64,000 nucleotides of DNA from Phycomyces nitens. Lineage: Eukaryota; Mucoromycota; Mucoromycetes; Mucorales; Phycomycetaceae. Every line of letters begins with the position of its first letter. Positions within the stretch are counted from its first letter, which is position 1. The DNA lies in assembly GCA_022702545.1 (NCBI GenBank), contig JAHRBC010000002.1, forward strand, positions 4,526,001-4,590,000, in the 5' to 3' direction. Made by a program: the position numbers and the translations under genes. This document shows positions 1-10,871 of the stretch, one piece after another. The notes beneath the pieces were generated by a model. That model saw nothing but the letters and a program-made list of their open reading frames with translations. It made no database searches and was not told the origin of the DNA.

Positions 1-3000
1 TTTTTTTTATCTATCCATCTATTTTTTTGACACGCATTACGTTTTGACAACATTTATAAAGGCAATGCTATTTCTGTTTGTTTTTTTTTATGAAAGAGAA
101 AAGATATTTATTTATTTATTATATGCAAAGCTTTTTGGGCAAAGGGATGACCAGCATCCTCTTCACGCCATTTCGGCTTGTGTGCGTGGCAGTCGCAACT
201 TCTAAAAGAAGGCGATGCACTGGCAAGATGCACTCATGACTGGGGGAGAAAAGCCGGGCAAACATATATCAACACCTTCATCCTCACGCGAACGATCATA
301 GGACACACCATACCATCTCACAAAGGCGAAAACATGCTGACTTTGATATGATTGGCGATTTGGACGAACAGAGGCAGAGAGAGGCGGCGTAAAGTTGTGG
401 ACAAACATATACTGTATTTGTCCAGTATATGCAGTCTGGTTCTCACCCGTACTAGTGCCAAACAAAGCTTGAATATATGATCCACCCTTGCCAGAGCCAT
501 TGTGACCATGATAGATCTGCCCAAGAAGATTGATTGACTTTATCTTTGTTATCTGATTGTCGACAAACAGCAAAGAAGAAGTGGCGTATTGATAGCTCTC
601 CAGCTCAGAAATGTCATAAGTATCCTTATAATACTCCAACAAATGAGGATAGTCGCCATCACTCATTGCTGTTGCTGGCCTAGCTTGGAGAGGAAACGCA
701 GAGGGTGGAAGAGGCTCATTACCCTTGATCGGGAATTCGGAATCTTGGGATGCATCCACAAAATTTTGAATTCGGAATGGGCGTCGTGTTGGTGCAGGTG
801 CAGGTGCAGGTGGAGACAAGGTGGCAAAGGACGAAGAAAGTTTGGCTAAGAGAGGAAGGAAAGGAGCAGATACTGATGACTTGAGGATGGCATTCGTATA
901 GTCCTCCTTGTACGAATTCTGGACAAATGTTTTCATAAATGTTGACTCGAACCCGTCTCTTCTGTTTGTCTCGATGTTCTTCAACAACCCATTGTATCTC
1001 TCAAACCCAAAGAGCCAATAGCCGTACACTGGTCCAAAATCACGAATGGTCTCGCGAAGATGGAGGTGTAGGTGCATATTGCAGGTGAGGACAGTGTGTG
1101 GGTATTGTTGTTCGCAGGCTTGACCAAATTTCTCCAGGTGACTATGGGCTTCATCAAGTTCGTCAAAAGTGATGGCTGGCTTTATCAAGAGGCGGCAGGC
1201 GTCGACAAAGCTAATCCAATTCTTGAACTTGGCAGCAGGGAGAACGGTCTTCAACAGAGTAGGGGAGTAAACAAGCACCCAGGATTTCCACTCGTCGGCC
1301 TTCATATGGGGAAATCCCTTCCCAATCTTCGTCTTCAACACTGCGTAATCCGCAGGCAACACCATGGTCTCTGCCACCCTCTGCATCTCACGAAGATTGT
1401 TGTCTGTGATCAGACCACTGGCAGTCCACGTCTCGACCATCCTCTTCGCCGTTCCCAGGAATAGGTTGTGCATGGGATCAATGATCGTTCCACGTACTAG
1501 ATCAAAGTATCCAAGGCGATGCAACTGCGACCATCGAACACCATTTTCGACCTCCAGCTGATGCCTTTCTGAGGGCGTACTTGCACTCTTCCACTCCTCA
1601 GCATGCACCCGGTTTTGAGCACCATTTGCAAGTCTCCACGCACAGAAATCAAAACCACGAAAATCGACATTGTTTGTCCCTTCCAAGCGAGAGAAACTAC
1701 GACTGCATTTGTAGCATGCATGGGTACTGTTATGAGACGTGAATCCACTGGTTTTCCTGGCGGCAGGGATATCACATGCAACCATGAAGAGTGCAGCACG
1801 GACAGTTACTCCACTTGGGTTTTCATAACTTGGAATGGCCATTCCAACATACAGCTGCTCCAACTCGTCGACCAAGGGCTTGAGGTAGTTGTTAATCTCC
1901 TCTGATCTTGGTTCTTTTGGCCCAGGCATCAGACCAACAAGAATCACGTTCTCTGCCTTGAACCTATCCTCTCGAGGCAAATTGTTGATTGCGAGGTAAA
2001 TTGCTCCAGAGGAATGGCTGATACCATCGAATGGCTGAAACCAATCAATGTTGAGAGTCAACATGAGTGAGCGCGAGTCTTCAACAAAGGGAACGCCGTT
2101 CTTGTCCTTCAACCCCTTCCACATCGCACCATCATAAACGTCGCACATTGTATCAACGATCTTCAACTCCTGGTTCCATTGTCTGATCTTGCTTTCGAAA
2201 TCCGGGCGGAGGAAAAGGACTCTCAACGCCTGCTTGACGGACTGGTAGTTGTATTGACGTTTTGGGACTAAAGCACCAGATGATGATTGCTTCATCAATT
2301 GGCAACCACATGGAGAAACGGAACCGAGCTTGGCGGAACTGCACTGAAGGGGAGCAGACCCAGCTTCCTCATAAACCGTGTGGCAATCCTGGCACACAAC
2401 GAATCTCTTTACACCCTTGGTCAAGGCAGTGAAACCCGTCATGCTTTGGAGACCAGAAAGGCTTGAAGGCAATTGGAAGTCCTGTCCGTAAATCGTCAAG
2501 AGTTTGTTGATGAACTCAATCAAGACAACAGCACCCTTATCGACCACATAACGGGATGCAAACAGAACAACGAAAATGGCAATTGCCCTGTGCACTGGGT
2601 TTTCGGGCATACCAGGAGTAGCAAAAGGGTCTATTATTTAAAAAGGAAAATTATTAACACTCAATTTTTGCTTGCTTTTGTATTGTAGCTATTCTATACT
2701 GACCTTCACTGTCAAACTCCTCGACCTCAATCTCTTCATCATCGGCTTCATCATCGCTGTCATTGTCAGAGTCATCGGTGATTTCGGCGCCATCGCCATT
2801 GGCCTCATTGTCAACTGAATCATCGTCAGACATCGGGACGGAATCCAAAAATGGTAGGCCGACCTGACCATCCGTTTCCATGGATTCGGATTGAGAGGTC
2901 GGGATTGCTACAAATATAGAATACATTAGTTTATTGCCCTGTACTGGTTTTCAAATAAATATTTTTTACCCTCAACATCAACGTCCATCACGGCACTTTG

Positions 3001-3465
3001 TGTGCCTGAGTTCAATTAAAGGCTAATGGTTATTATTGCGCAGCAAAGATAAAATTAATATTGAAAATAACATACTGTTTTCAAAATCCAAGACTTCTTC
3101 AAATCTTGCTCTTTTGGCATGACGCTGGGAAGTGCGCTTGGATACAATAGAGAATCCTTGCTGGTTGTTGTTGCATTTGTTGCAGTAACAGGCAGTGTTG
3201 TTAAGAGCGGAAATAGAAGACATTGTTTATATGATTCGATTGTGAGATAAAAAAGGAAACAAGTGCTACATATTTTAATTTGCTGTCATTTTATAGATGA
3301 AAAAAAAGCTATTGTTTTTTAATCTTTTGCCCGAACCAATAGGATGGATTAGAATTACACTTTTTATTTGAAGTAAAAAAAATATCTGAGATGAAAAAAA
3401 GCTCTATATTTCCACTACCCTTTTGCCACATTGATACAATGCTAAATTTGGGAGTTTTTCCAGTG
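1..3465 (-). mobile_element. Element H: right part of a Plavaka-like CMC DNA transposon
   Basis: The right end is an inverted CACTGGAAAAAC terminus ending at 3465, the same terminus type as elements D, E and F. Inside lies one transposase gene on the minus strand. The left half, which should hold the convergent second gene seen in D, E and F, lies outside the window. To the right the sequence passes directly into an open gag reading frame of a DIRS element, so H most likely inserted into that gag. The target duplication cannot be tested because the left end is missing. Confidence 0.75.
119..3223 (-). pseudogene. Plavaka/Tnp2-like transposase of element H, frameshifted near its 3' end
   Basis: Four exons can be read on the minus strand: 3223-3076 (148 nt), 3005-2970, 2907-2704 and 2630-119, with GT-AG introns and matching phases. 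Exon 1 carries a C-x-C-x2-C module followed by a conserved His; exon 3 is very acidic. The last exon has the motifs of the Tnp2/Plavaka type CMC transposases: a Leu-Asn-Ile-Asp-Trp-Phe block, DIPAARKTSGF, DPMHNLFLGTAKRM and FERYNGLLK. The large frame stops early at 202. Compared with D and E, one base is missing at about 238-250; in the shifted frame the usual LPVHRLLLEVATA tail continues to a stop at 119-121. The protein therefore probably lost about 30 C-terminal residues. It would act in the nucleus, cutting element ends. Confidence 0.8.
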
Positions 3466-3466
3466 T

Positions 3467-3679
3467 ACTCAACCTCACTCAGGCAACAACAATGGCTTTC
3501 AGCGCGGAGGATATAACAAACGTGGCCAGGGTTTTCACCGGGGTCGGGGTTTCCACAACGGGCGGAAACAAAGCTTCAACGGCCAACACAGGGGCGGACA
3601 CCAAACCAACTCTTCAAGCCCAGGTACCAGCCAAGGCCAGTACCAGCAGCCAACTCAACAACCACAATCACACCAGTGA
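3467..3679 (+). pseudogene. DIRS Gag C-terminal fragment, RGG-rich
   Basis: The frame begins directly at the end of element H and stops with TGA at 3677-3679. It encodes an Asn/Gln/Gly-rich tail with repeated RGG, RGQG and RGRG motifs (for example GFQRGGYNKRGQGF), typical of RNA-binding Gag tails. The overlapping frame that starts with ATG at 3492 is longer but has no such composition, so I prefer the RGG frame. The N-terminal part was separated by the insertion of H. Confidence 0.55.
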
Positions 3680-5595
3680 TTGTACCGGTCTACCAGGACC
3701 ACTACTCGGTGCCTTTGGATGGGATTCCACCAGGGGGTCGTTTAGGGCACTTTGTCCAGGCATGGGACAGACAGACAAACCACCAATGGCCGAAGAGGGT
3801 GGTCAAGGAGGGTTTCCGGATCCAATGGACGAGGACTCCGTCCGTGGAAGAACAGACCTTTCAACCTGTCAGAAAGCGACCAAGGGGAGGTAGACGCCAC
3901 CGTCGCCAAGTTTATCCAAGCAGGCATTGTCGAATATTCCCCAGAACAAAGCCACGAGTTCTTATCAAACATGTTCATTATGCACGAAGCAGACAAGAAA
4001 AGGCCAATTCTAGACTGCAAAGGAATAAATCAATACGTACAGTGCGAGCACTTCAAGATGGAGGGTGTTCCCGCATTGAGAGAGATGATTCTCCCGGACG
4101 ACTTACTTACAAAGATCGACCTGAAGGATGCCTACGTGGTAGTGCCTATTCACCAGGAGTCTCGCAGGTTTCTTACCTTCCAACACAAGGGTACCGTATA
4201 TCAGTACCGTTCCTTGCCTTTTGGCCTCAGTGTGGCTCCGCGTGTCTTCTCGAAGCTCATGAGATATGCATTAGAACCACTGAGACAGAAAGGGGTTCGC
4301 CTAGTCTACTACCTAGACGACATATGCTTGTTGGGGAGAGACAAGACCGAGATCGAATCACATACAAAACAAGTCATTCATCAACTGACGTCATTGGGAT
4401 TCATCATAAACTGGAAGAAGAGCGTTCTGACACCCTTGACCAAGCAAGACTTTTTGGGGTTCACATTCGACACAAGGCAAATGATGTTAACAGTGCCCAA
4501 AGTGAAATTGAGCAAGCTCAAGTCCTGCCTCCAACAGGCCACAGCCCAAACAAGGTCCTGTCGGTGGATTGCTTCTCTTTTGGGGAAGATCACAGCTATG
4601 ATTCCAGCGATTGGGGATGCACTGCTCAAGATCAGATATTTGCAAAGGGATTTGGCGAGAGCACTGCGGACAAGTTCAGCACGATGGGAAGCGCCATGCA
4701 AGATGTTGACAAGGCAAAGGAGGAGGTTCGATGGTGGCATACACTGGCCGAAACCAAGAATGGGTTGCCCATACACCAACCACCAGCTCCACCACCAAGT
4801 GTCACAGTGTATGTAGATGCCTCGGATACAGGGTGGGGGGTGACCTCAGAACAGATAGAGACATCAGGGTTCTGGCGACCTCAGGAAAAAGATCTATCCA
4901 TAAATGTCTGCGAACTTATGACTATTCTCTTTGCGGTCAAGCTCCATGCTTCAAGAAACAGAAACTCGACAATCCAGATATTCTCAGACAACATAACGGC
5001 TATAAAATATTCCTTGAAATTGGGGGGTACGGCATCCGCAATTCTTCAAGGCATTGCGTTGGAGATAAGAGAGATAACTTGCAAATTTCAAATCAATCTC
5101 AGGGTAAACCATATTGCTGGGGTGAAAAATGTGCAAGCGGACGCATTGAGCAGACAGAGGCGACCGGTTCACGAGTGGAAGCTTCCACGGAGATTCTTCA
5201 ACGACATAACCACCAGATGGGGACGAATGAAGATAGATGTGTTTGCTGCCCGGCACAACAACAGAGTACCAGTGTATTGGAGTTGGAAACTGGATCCACA
5301 GGCGGCAGCTCATGATGCATTCAAACAAGTCTGGCCAAAAACAGGGCTGTATCTGCACCCTCCTTGGAAGTTGGTGCCGCAGGTAATTCAAAAGTTGTGC
5401 AAGGACAAGGTAAGATCTGTGGTTTTGGTGACACCAGACTGGCCCACACAGTACTGGTGGCCCATGGTGATGAAGCAAGCAACGGAAAAGCCATGGAGAA
5501 TGGCAATCAACAAACGCCTTACATTGACCGCATGGAAGTTATCCGCCTCGCCCGAGAAAGACAAGGCCTCTCCACCCAGACAACATCATTCTTGA
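3676..5595 (+). pseudogene. DIRS reverse transcriptase/RNase H polyprotein with two compensating frame switches
   Basis: The N-terminal block (GGRLGHFVQAWDRQT, about 3735) is in one frame. The reverse transcriptase from about 3850 to 4700 is in the next frame: DLKDAYVVVPIHQ, the LPFGLSVAPRVFSKLM block and the catalytic YLDD at about 4309. RNase H (VDASDTGWGV at about 4810, then SDNITAI and the ADALSRQ end) returns to the first frame. A following region with the LHPPW motif at about 5353 may be the methyltransferase-like domain found in many DIRS elements. The two shifts at about 3840 and 4700 cancel. They are probably indels in an inactive copy, although recoding cannot be excluded by eye. 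Confidence 0.75.
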
Positions 5596-6695
5596 AGCGA
5601 GCAACAAGAGACAATACAAACAAAAGGTATGATTGTGAGTGGCGTAGATGGGTGTGTTGGTGTGGGGATCAAGTTCCACCGGTAGATCCATGTCAGTATG
5701 ATGTCAATGCTATGGTCAATTTCTTGGTGGCCCATCAGAGGTTTTCTTCCCAGTATCTGAACCTGATGAGATTGGCAGTTGCTTCTGTGTTTCGAGTGTT
5801 GTGGCCAAACGAACAAAATCTGGCAATGCAAGAGCCAATTTCAGCATTTTTTATGGTGAAACGTAAGTCAGAGGTAAACCCACCAGCTTGCAACCAAGAT
5901 GAAATATGGCCGCTGCAACCAGTCCTACAACTCTTGGATTCTTGGGGACCCACGGAGGACTTGTCTCTGGTACAACTACAACAAAAGACAGTCATGCTAC
6001 TTTGTCTTGAGACGATGTGGCGTCCTCAATCAGACATCGGTCGTTTACAGTATCAGGATGTGACATGGATATATGTCAAGTCCAAGGTAACAGGGGTAAA
6101 ACTGCTAGCGCGAGAACCCAAGGAAGCCCAATGGAAGCAGTCAAAGCTGGGGATAATCCAAGAGAAGAACTTGTGTCCGGTGATGACTTTGAAGATGTTC
6201 GTAGACAAAACTAAGGACTATCGGTTCCTTTTGCCAAAAGACCACACCTTGTTCCTCACGTACCTCAATGCGGAAAGACCGTCAAGTTCAGTAAGACCAG
6301 CCACAATTGCCAACATCGTCAAGAATATTCTGAAACAATCAAATATCGACACGACCATCTTCAATTCACATTCAACAAGAGCAGCAGCAAGTACAGCAGC
6401 AGTACAAGGTGGCATGGATATAGTCTCGGTGAAACACCATGCAAACTGGTCTCTTACAAGTAACACCTTTGAAAGATATTATTACAAGCAGAATTCACAA
6501 TATGAACAAGCTGCAGAGATGGTAAACAGGATTTTTTCCGTGGATATGACAAAGGATACCACATCTGAAGGAGTTGGAGAGGAGGAGGCAACAACCATTG
6601 TGTTACAAAGAACACACAATGGAGACATTGCCGACGACTCGACAACGACTGAGGATGTGGTAGCTGCCCGCCCATGGTATCAAAGGTTGTTTTAA
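5364..6695 (+). CDS. DIRS tyrosine recombinase
   Basis: A 443-codon frame overlaps the end of the polymerase gene, as usual in DIRS elements. The catalytic set of the tyrosine recombinase family can be seen: an Arg in ETMWRPQSDIGRL (about 6015), the H-x2-R of NSHSTRAAASTA (about 6365), a following His/Trp region (VKHHANWS) and the terminal Tyr within FERYYYK at about 6475. The enzyme would join the circular cDNA to the target without a target duplication. The first ATG at 5364 lies in the overlap; translation may start later, for example at the Met around 5532. The frame is complete. The tail NGDIADDSTTTEDVV is mirrored in the inverted fragment downstream. Confidence 0.85.
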   Translation: MEVGAAGNSKVVQGQGKICGFGDTRLAHTVLVAHGDEASNGKAMENGNQQTPYIDRMEVIRLARERQGLSTQTTSFLKRATRDNTNKRYDCEWRRWVCWCGDQVPPVDPCQYDVNAMVNFLVAHQRFSSQYLNLMRLAVASVFRVLWPNEQNLAMQEPISAFFMVKRKSEVNPPACNQDEIWPLQPVLQLLDSWGPTEDLSLVQLQQKTVMLLCLETMWRPQSDIGRLQYQDVTWIYVKSKVTGVKLLAREPKEAQWKQSKLGIIQEKNLCPVMTLKMFVDKTKDYRFLLPKDHTLFLTYLNAERPSSSVRPATIANIVKNILKQSNIDTTIFNSHSTRAAASTAAVQGGMDIVSVKHHANWSLTSNTFERYYYKQNSQYEQAAEMVNRIFSVDMTKDTTSEGVGEEEATTIVLQRTHNGDIADDSTTTEDVVAARPWYQRLF

Positions 6696-6749
6696 ATCCA
6701 TAGTAATTTAATTATCTGTATTAGTCATTCGACTAAAGTTCCCTGCCCT

Positions 6750-6896
6750 TTACCACAGAAAAAAGAATATAGTATATAGCACTTCTTGGAAAGATGTAAA
6801 GAGTAGGGTATAACAAAAATCAACAATAAATAAAAGCGCGGCTCGGAGAGCCAATACCACATCCTCAGTCATTGTCGAGTTGTTGGCAACGTCTCC
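6750..6896 (-). mobile_element. Inverted 3' fragment of a second DIRS element
   Basis: The minus strand encodes NGDVANNSTMTEDVV, a diverged copy of the end of the recombinase at 6620-6665 on the plus strand. The two DIRS ends therefore lie tail-to-tail, with the fragment truncated by the Tc1-like element at about 6897. The frame of the fragment continues longer than the plus-strand copy, so the two copies are not identical. Confidence 0.6.
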
Positions 6897-6985
6897 ATTT
6901 GGTGAAAGTGCAATTTGGATTTGGTGAAAGTGCAATTTGGATTTAGTGAAAGTGCAATTTGGATTTCGTGATTGTTCCTCAAATG
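6897..6985 (+). repeat. Left terminal repeat of the Tc1-like element
   Basis: About three imperfect copies of a 22-base unit containing GTGAAAGTGCAATTTGG, ending inward with GTGATTGTTCCTC. The inverted partner is at 8293-8399 and has one extra unit. Such internal repetition inside a terminus usually reflects several transposase-binding sites. Confidence 0.75.
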
Positions 6986-7123
6986 TCTAATTATATATTT
7001 TTTTCTTGCATGATCTGAACAGTTTTTCATACCCAAAATTTTACATTTTATGCTATTATAAATAAGTAACAGAGATTCTGCTGTTTAACAAGTGTCTTTT
7101 AAAATTTATTCATCAACTTCAAC

Positions 7124-8218
7124 ATGGTATTATCCAACAATATTTCAAAGCAAAACGCAAGCGGTGTCAAGGCAACTAAAACACCAAAGAAGTGCCGAGC
7201 AGTTCCTCTACAGACTCGTGAGAGGATTATTGACTTAACTCTGAGAAAGGATACCAAGAGTGTATCCTCTGTAGCCAAGTTGCTTGGCATACCCAGATCG
7301 ACTGTCGACAACATCAGGGACAGATTTGTCGAGACAGGAGAGATCACTCCAAGACCAAAGGGCGGAAGAAAAGCAGAATGCGTCAAGCTTACTGATGAGC
7401 ATTCGCAGTACCTTATTGAGATTCTTGATGAGGACTGCACTCTCACTCTGGAAATGATGAGAGAAAGGCTTTACGAGAGATTTCCGGATCTGAGAGAAAA
7501 GACGATTTCCTGCAGTGGCATCTACTGCCACATCACCGACCACATTGGCTTCACCTTGAAGAAGACCAAGCTAGTTGAGGAGAAGAGGAATTCTTCAGAG
7601 GTCATTGCCACCAGGAAGAAATTTGTGGAGTCCCTCCAGAGCCTGGGGATTTTGTACAAGACGAACTGCATTTTCGTTGACGAAGCTGGCTTCAATGCCA
7701 ACCTCATCAGGCAAAGAGGTTGGGCCAGAAAGGGTGAAGATGCAGTGGTCCAGACAGTGACTAAGAGAGCCCTGAATATCTCCATTCTGGCCTCCATATC
7801 GTACAATGGTGTGGAAAATATATCTGCAAAGCTTGTGATGGGAGGCACAACTTCAGATATATTCATTGAATATATGAAGATTCTGGTGGCAAAGCTTGAT
7901 GAAACCAATGCTCCTCCCCATTGGTTTATCATGGATAATGCTGGTATCCACAGGGCGGGCAATGTCTATGACTACATCATGATGACCCGCCACAGGATCC
8001 ACTACCTGCCAGCATGGTCCCCATTCCTCAACCCAGTGGAGGAATTCTTTGGAAAGCTGAAGGGACTGGCAAGGAGAAAGCCAGGACTTTCGACGGATGC
8101 TTTTTTGAAGCATATTGGGGAATCCAGCCTGCAGATCACCAAAGAAAACTGCCAAGGCTGGATTAACCATAGTATTAGTTATTTCCAAGACTGTTTGGAA
8201 TCAAGGAGAATTGAGTGA
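7124..8218 (+). CDS. Tc1/IS630-type DDE transposase, apparently complete
   Basis: 364 codons. The N-terminal third (residues 20-110) looks like paired helix-turn-helix domains: SVAKLLGIPRSTV is a typical recognition helix region. The DDE core is visible as FVDEAGF (Asp about 186), FIMDNAGIH (Asp about 271) and SPFLNPVEEFFGKLK (Glu about 306), with 34 residues between the second Asp and the Glu. RQRGWARKGE is the usual block after the first Asp. No stop or frameshift is seen. The protein would bind the repeat-built termini and move the element by cut and paste into TA sites. Confidence 0.88.
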   Translation: MVLSNNISKQNASGVKATKTPKKCRAVPLQTRERIIDLTLRKDTKSVSSVAKLLGIPRSTVDNIRDRFVETGEITPRPKGGRKAECVKLTDEHSQYLIEILDEDCTLTLEMMRERLYERFPDLREKTISCSGIYCHITDHIGFTLKKTKLVEEKRNSSEVIATRKKFVESLQSLGILYKTNCIFVDEAGFNANLIRQRGWARKGEDAVVQTVTKRALNISILASISYNGVENISAKLVMGGTTSDIFIEYMKILVAKLDETNAPPHWFIMDNAGIHRAGNVYDYIMMTRHRIHYLPAWSPFLNPVEEFFGKLKGLARRKPGLSTDAFLKHIGESSLQITKENCQGWINHSISYFQDCLESRRIE

Positions 8219-8292
8219 TTCTTTTTTTTTTAATAAAAATAAACTAATACATATAAATTAATGGAGTCTAAAGATTGAAAAAAAGTAAAATA

Positions 8293-8399
8293 TGAGGAAC
8301 AATCACAAAATCCAAATTGCACAGTCACGAAATCCAAATTGCACTTTCACTAAATCCAAATTGCACTTTCACCAAATCCAAATTGCACTTTCATCAAAT
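8293..8399 (-). repeat. Right terminal repeat of the Tc1-like element
   Basis: Inverted partner of the left terminus, with about four 22-base units and the inner GAGGAACAATCAC block. One unit carries a small change (CAGTCACGAAAT), so the units are not fully homogeneous. Confidence 0.75.
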
Positions 8400-8437
8400 A
8401 ACATGTCACATTCACCAGATCGGATTCAAAAATCAGT

Positions 8438-9357
8438 ATAAACGTTGAGTGGTTATATACTTACTTGGTAATCAGTGTAATGGGCGCAATGGCTGACCAG
8501 ATGAAGAATATTTTGATTACATCTATTACATAATAGATTAGTAAAGTGATATAAGGGCTGAAAGGTTGTATACTTACTTGGTAATGGGTATAATGGACAC
8601 AATTACTGACCAGATGACATGGAATCGGCACATACCAGATGACCAAAAAAATTCTAATGAATGGAACGAATGTTAATAAAGCATGCCTAGTATATAAAAG
8701 AGTGTCATCATACCATAATATACAGCAAAGTGCTCCTCTGTATTTGTTTGTAATGGGAGGCCATGAATTACTAAGCAGAGCAATGAGCTTGTAGAAACTG
8801 AATGAGATAATAAAAAGAACATTACCAGTATACCAGAGTTATTGACATAAACCAGCAGCCCTTGTATGGATATAGAAAAGAATATCTGGACAAATATAAG
8901 GTCATGATGAGTAAAAAAAAAATTTAAAAGAGAATGATGCTTACCATGCCGAAAAGTAAAGGAAAGGAAAAGAAAAGAAAAGAACAAAGGTTGAAAGTAA
9001 AAATCCAATAGAGATCAATGGCGATATTGAGTGTCCCGAACATGACGTGGAACTAATAAGCCCACTTAATAAACAATTTGTATTTTTGAAACAGAGCCCA
9101 AATATTACAAATGGATTAGTCAGTGCAAGCAAATTAAATGGATTAGCCAGTTGAAGCAGATTACTAAGTATACCTGACAGCATAATGTAAGCAAAGATCA
9201 AAATACTATAAAACCTCTTTAGAAAGAAGTATACTTTTTAATTACTTTTAATTACTTTCTCATGTGTGTATTATTTATGGAATATTTCAAAATCTATTGG
9301 AAAATAGATATTCATAATTAACGAACCTCACACTTTAATATATTTTTCTAGTATTCA
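8438..9357 (-). other. Outer arm of element A, possible remnant of a third gene
   Basis: This arm lies outside and upstream of the second gene and matches 22511-23440 of B. The minus strand holds short hydrophobic open stretches such as MIFAYIMLSGILSNLLQLAN (8941-9201) and donor-like ACCAAGTAAGTATA sites at about 8455-8467 and 8570-8583. In D, E and F the same arm holds a minus-side spliced gene of small exons. I cannot assemble one continuous frame here. Confidence 0.3.
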
Positions 9358-10455
9358 ATGTCTCAATTTATATCATCAAGCTCTAAAAAGACCTACAAGT
9401 CAACTACCAAGAAGTTGATTGGTAAGACTAGTGGCACTAGACCAGCAGGAACTGTGATGCAGACAATCCTTCCTGCTCCAAGCAACAATGCTGAACAGGA
9501 TGGCGCAGTGTTGTCAAACCTGTCGGCTCTTCAGACAAGACTGAATGAGTTGCATGTCCTGTTGCAGCAGGTCCATCAAGGGATGGAATCCCTCAAGAAC
9601 TCAAATGGCAACAGTAGCCAAGTTTCCCCCCATCAAGCTCTACCACCACAGATGTATATGAAGTATCGACTTCCATCGGTCTCGGTAGGATATCTATATA
9701 TAAATATTAATTTTATATTGATGAATTACTTACCCTATGTCATATAGCGTCTCATACAATCAGAGACAAGGAATGTCTTGGTGTCTACACCATTGACAAT
9801 GAATGAGGGGGCACTCTCTTCATCCAACTGGCCTATTGCAGACAAGGTCCGGATGTACATTCACCAGCAGCCTGAAAGACAGCCTCTTGCATCTGCAGTC
9901 ATAGAGGAAAAAACAAGATGGCACATCTCGTACAAGCTAAACAGAGCTAACACCTCGCCAGAAAAGTTAGCTAAGTGAAACCAGTCTTCTTGTAGACGTA
10001 CGAGAAAAACAAGAGTTAGTATAATATAATATTTGTTTTCATACTTCTAATACTTGATTTTGAAATAGATCCTCAAAGCCTACAAGAGGCTGCATTTGGC
10101 AGACAAGGCAAACTTGGAGTCCAAGTATGGAGAGACCGTCGAGGATCTCTTGGACAAATAGATGTTGTCTGACATTGAGTCTGATGATGAGCAACGGGAG
10201 TATACCGTTTATACTCCCAGTAACAGACATCCTTTGGTAAGATATTGTTCGGGCAAATTTGATGTGCTTCATATAATTAATTAATTCGATTATGATATAT
10301 AGGTCGAGGAGTACTTGGGCAAGTTGAAAGCCCAGAGGAGCAAGGAAAAGAAGATGAAGATCATTGACTTTTCTTCTTGTCCTGTTGAAAGTAGATACAT
10401 TGAATTGTCAAAAGAGCAGAAGGCGCATGTTGCCAAGTGGATTGCAACACGGTAA
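9358..10455 (+). pseudogene. Second (accessory) gene of element A, with two stops
   Basis: Four exons: 9358-9684, 9748-10014, 10069-10236 and 10303-10455, with GT-AG introns of 54-66 nt. Exon 1 encodes a Ser/Thr/Lys-rich start followed by a region that may form a coiled coil (LSALQTRLNELHVLLQQVHQ). Exon 2 has a TGA at 9976-9978, where B has CAA, and exon 3 has a TAG at 10159-10161, where B has GAG. I do not recognise the family. Position and exon plan are those of the accessory genes in D, E and F, although the sequence is much diverged from them. Confidence 0.6.
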
Positions 10456-10871
10456 TAAAAAAAATTTGTATTTGGTTGTCTTGATATAATGGTCTTTATT
10501 GAATAAGTTGAAACAAGTTGTTGGGCTGGAAGATGATGGTGGTAGGGTTGGCATTACTTGTTTTTGTATTGTTGTTGCAATAAAAAATAAAGAAAGACAA
10601 GATGATGAGAAACAATATTATTTTTAATGGTTATTTTATTTTAGTCGTAATTATTGCAAAACAAATATTTAATAGCAAAATAAAATATTTTCATCGGCTT
10701 TATAAACTTGGAATTTAAATGAAAATTTTTAGTATATTATGTAGTATAAACTTTAAAATATAGCTGATCATTGGGTATTAAATAAACAACTACTTGGCTT
10801 ATCGCATAATGAGCTGGAGAAAATAAATATTTGTTTTGAGATCTGTTTTAAAGGACGTAACTTGTATATAT
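10456..10871. other. Spacer of element A between its convergent genes
   Basis: AT-rich sequence without a gene, matching 24540-24950 of element B. It holds the 3' ends of the two convergent genes and the site where element I inserted. Confidence 0.6.

Larger units (their letters stand above)
3466..6750 (+). mobile_element. DIRS-like tyrosine-recombinase retroelement, 5' part cut by element H
   Basis: The order is a gag tail, a reverse transcriptase/RNase H polyprotein with a possible methyltransferase-like region, and an overlapping tyrosine recombinase. This is the DIRS arrangement, which uses a recombinase instead of a DDE integrase. The left terminal repeat and most of gag lie left of H or outside the window. 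No LTRs are seen. The right end is ill-defined because an inverted fragment of a second DIRS copy follows from about 6750. The recombinase frame is open, but the polymerase frame shows two frame switches. Confidence 0.8.
6897..8399 (+). mobile_element. Tc1/mariner-like transposon with repeat-built inverted termini
   Basis: A single transposase gene lies between inverted termini. The left terminus (about 6897-6985) and right terminus (about 8293-8399) are made of a 22-base unit, GTGAAAGTGCAATTTGGATT plus two bases, in three to four copies, followed inward by TGATTGTTCCTCA. The expected TA target duplication could not be placed with certainty, so the outer limits may be off by a few bases. Confidence 0.8.

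Noticed and set aside
3492..3893. A 133-codon frame starting at 3492 as a separate gene
   Set aside because: The overlapping RGG-rich frame fits a DIRS Gag tail and the next frame fits the polymerase start; the 3492 frame has no domain.
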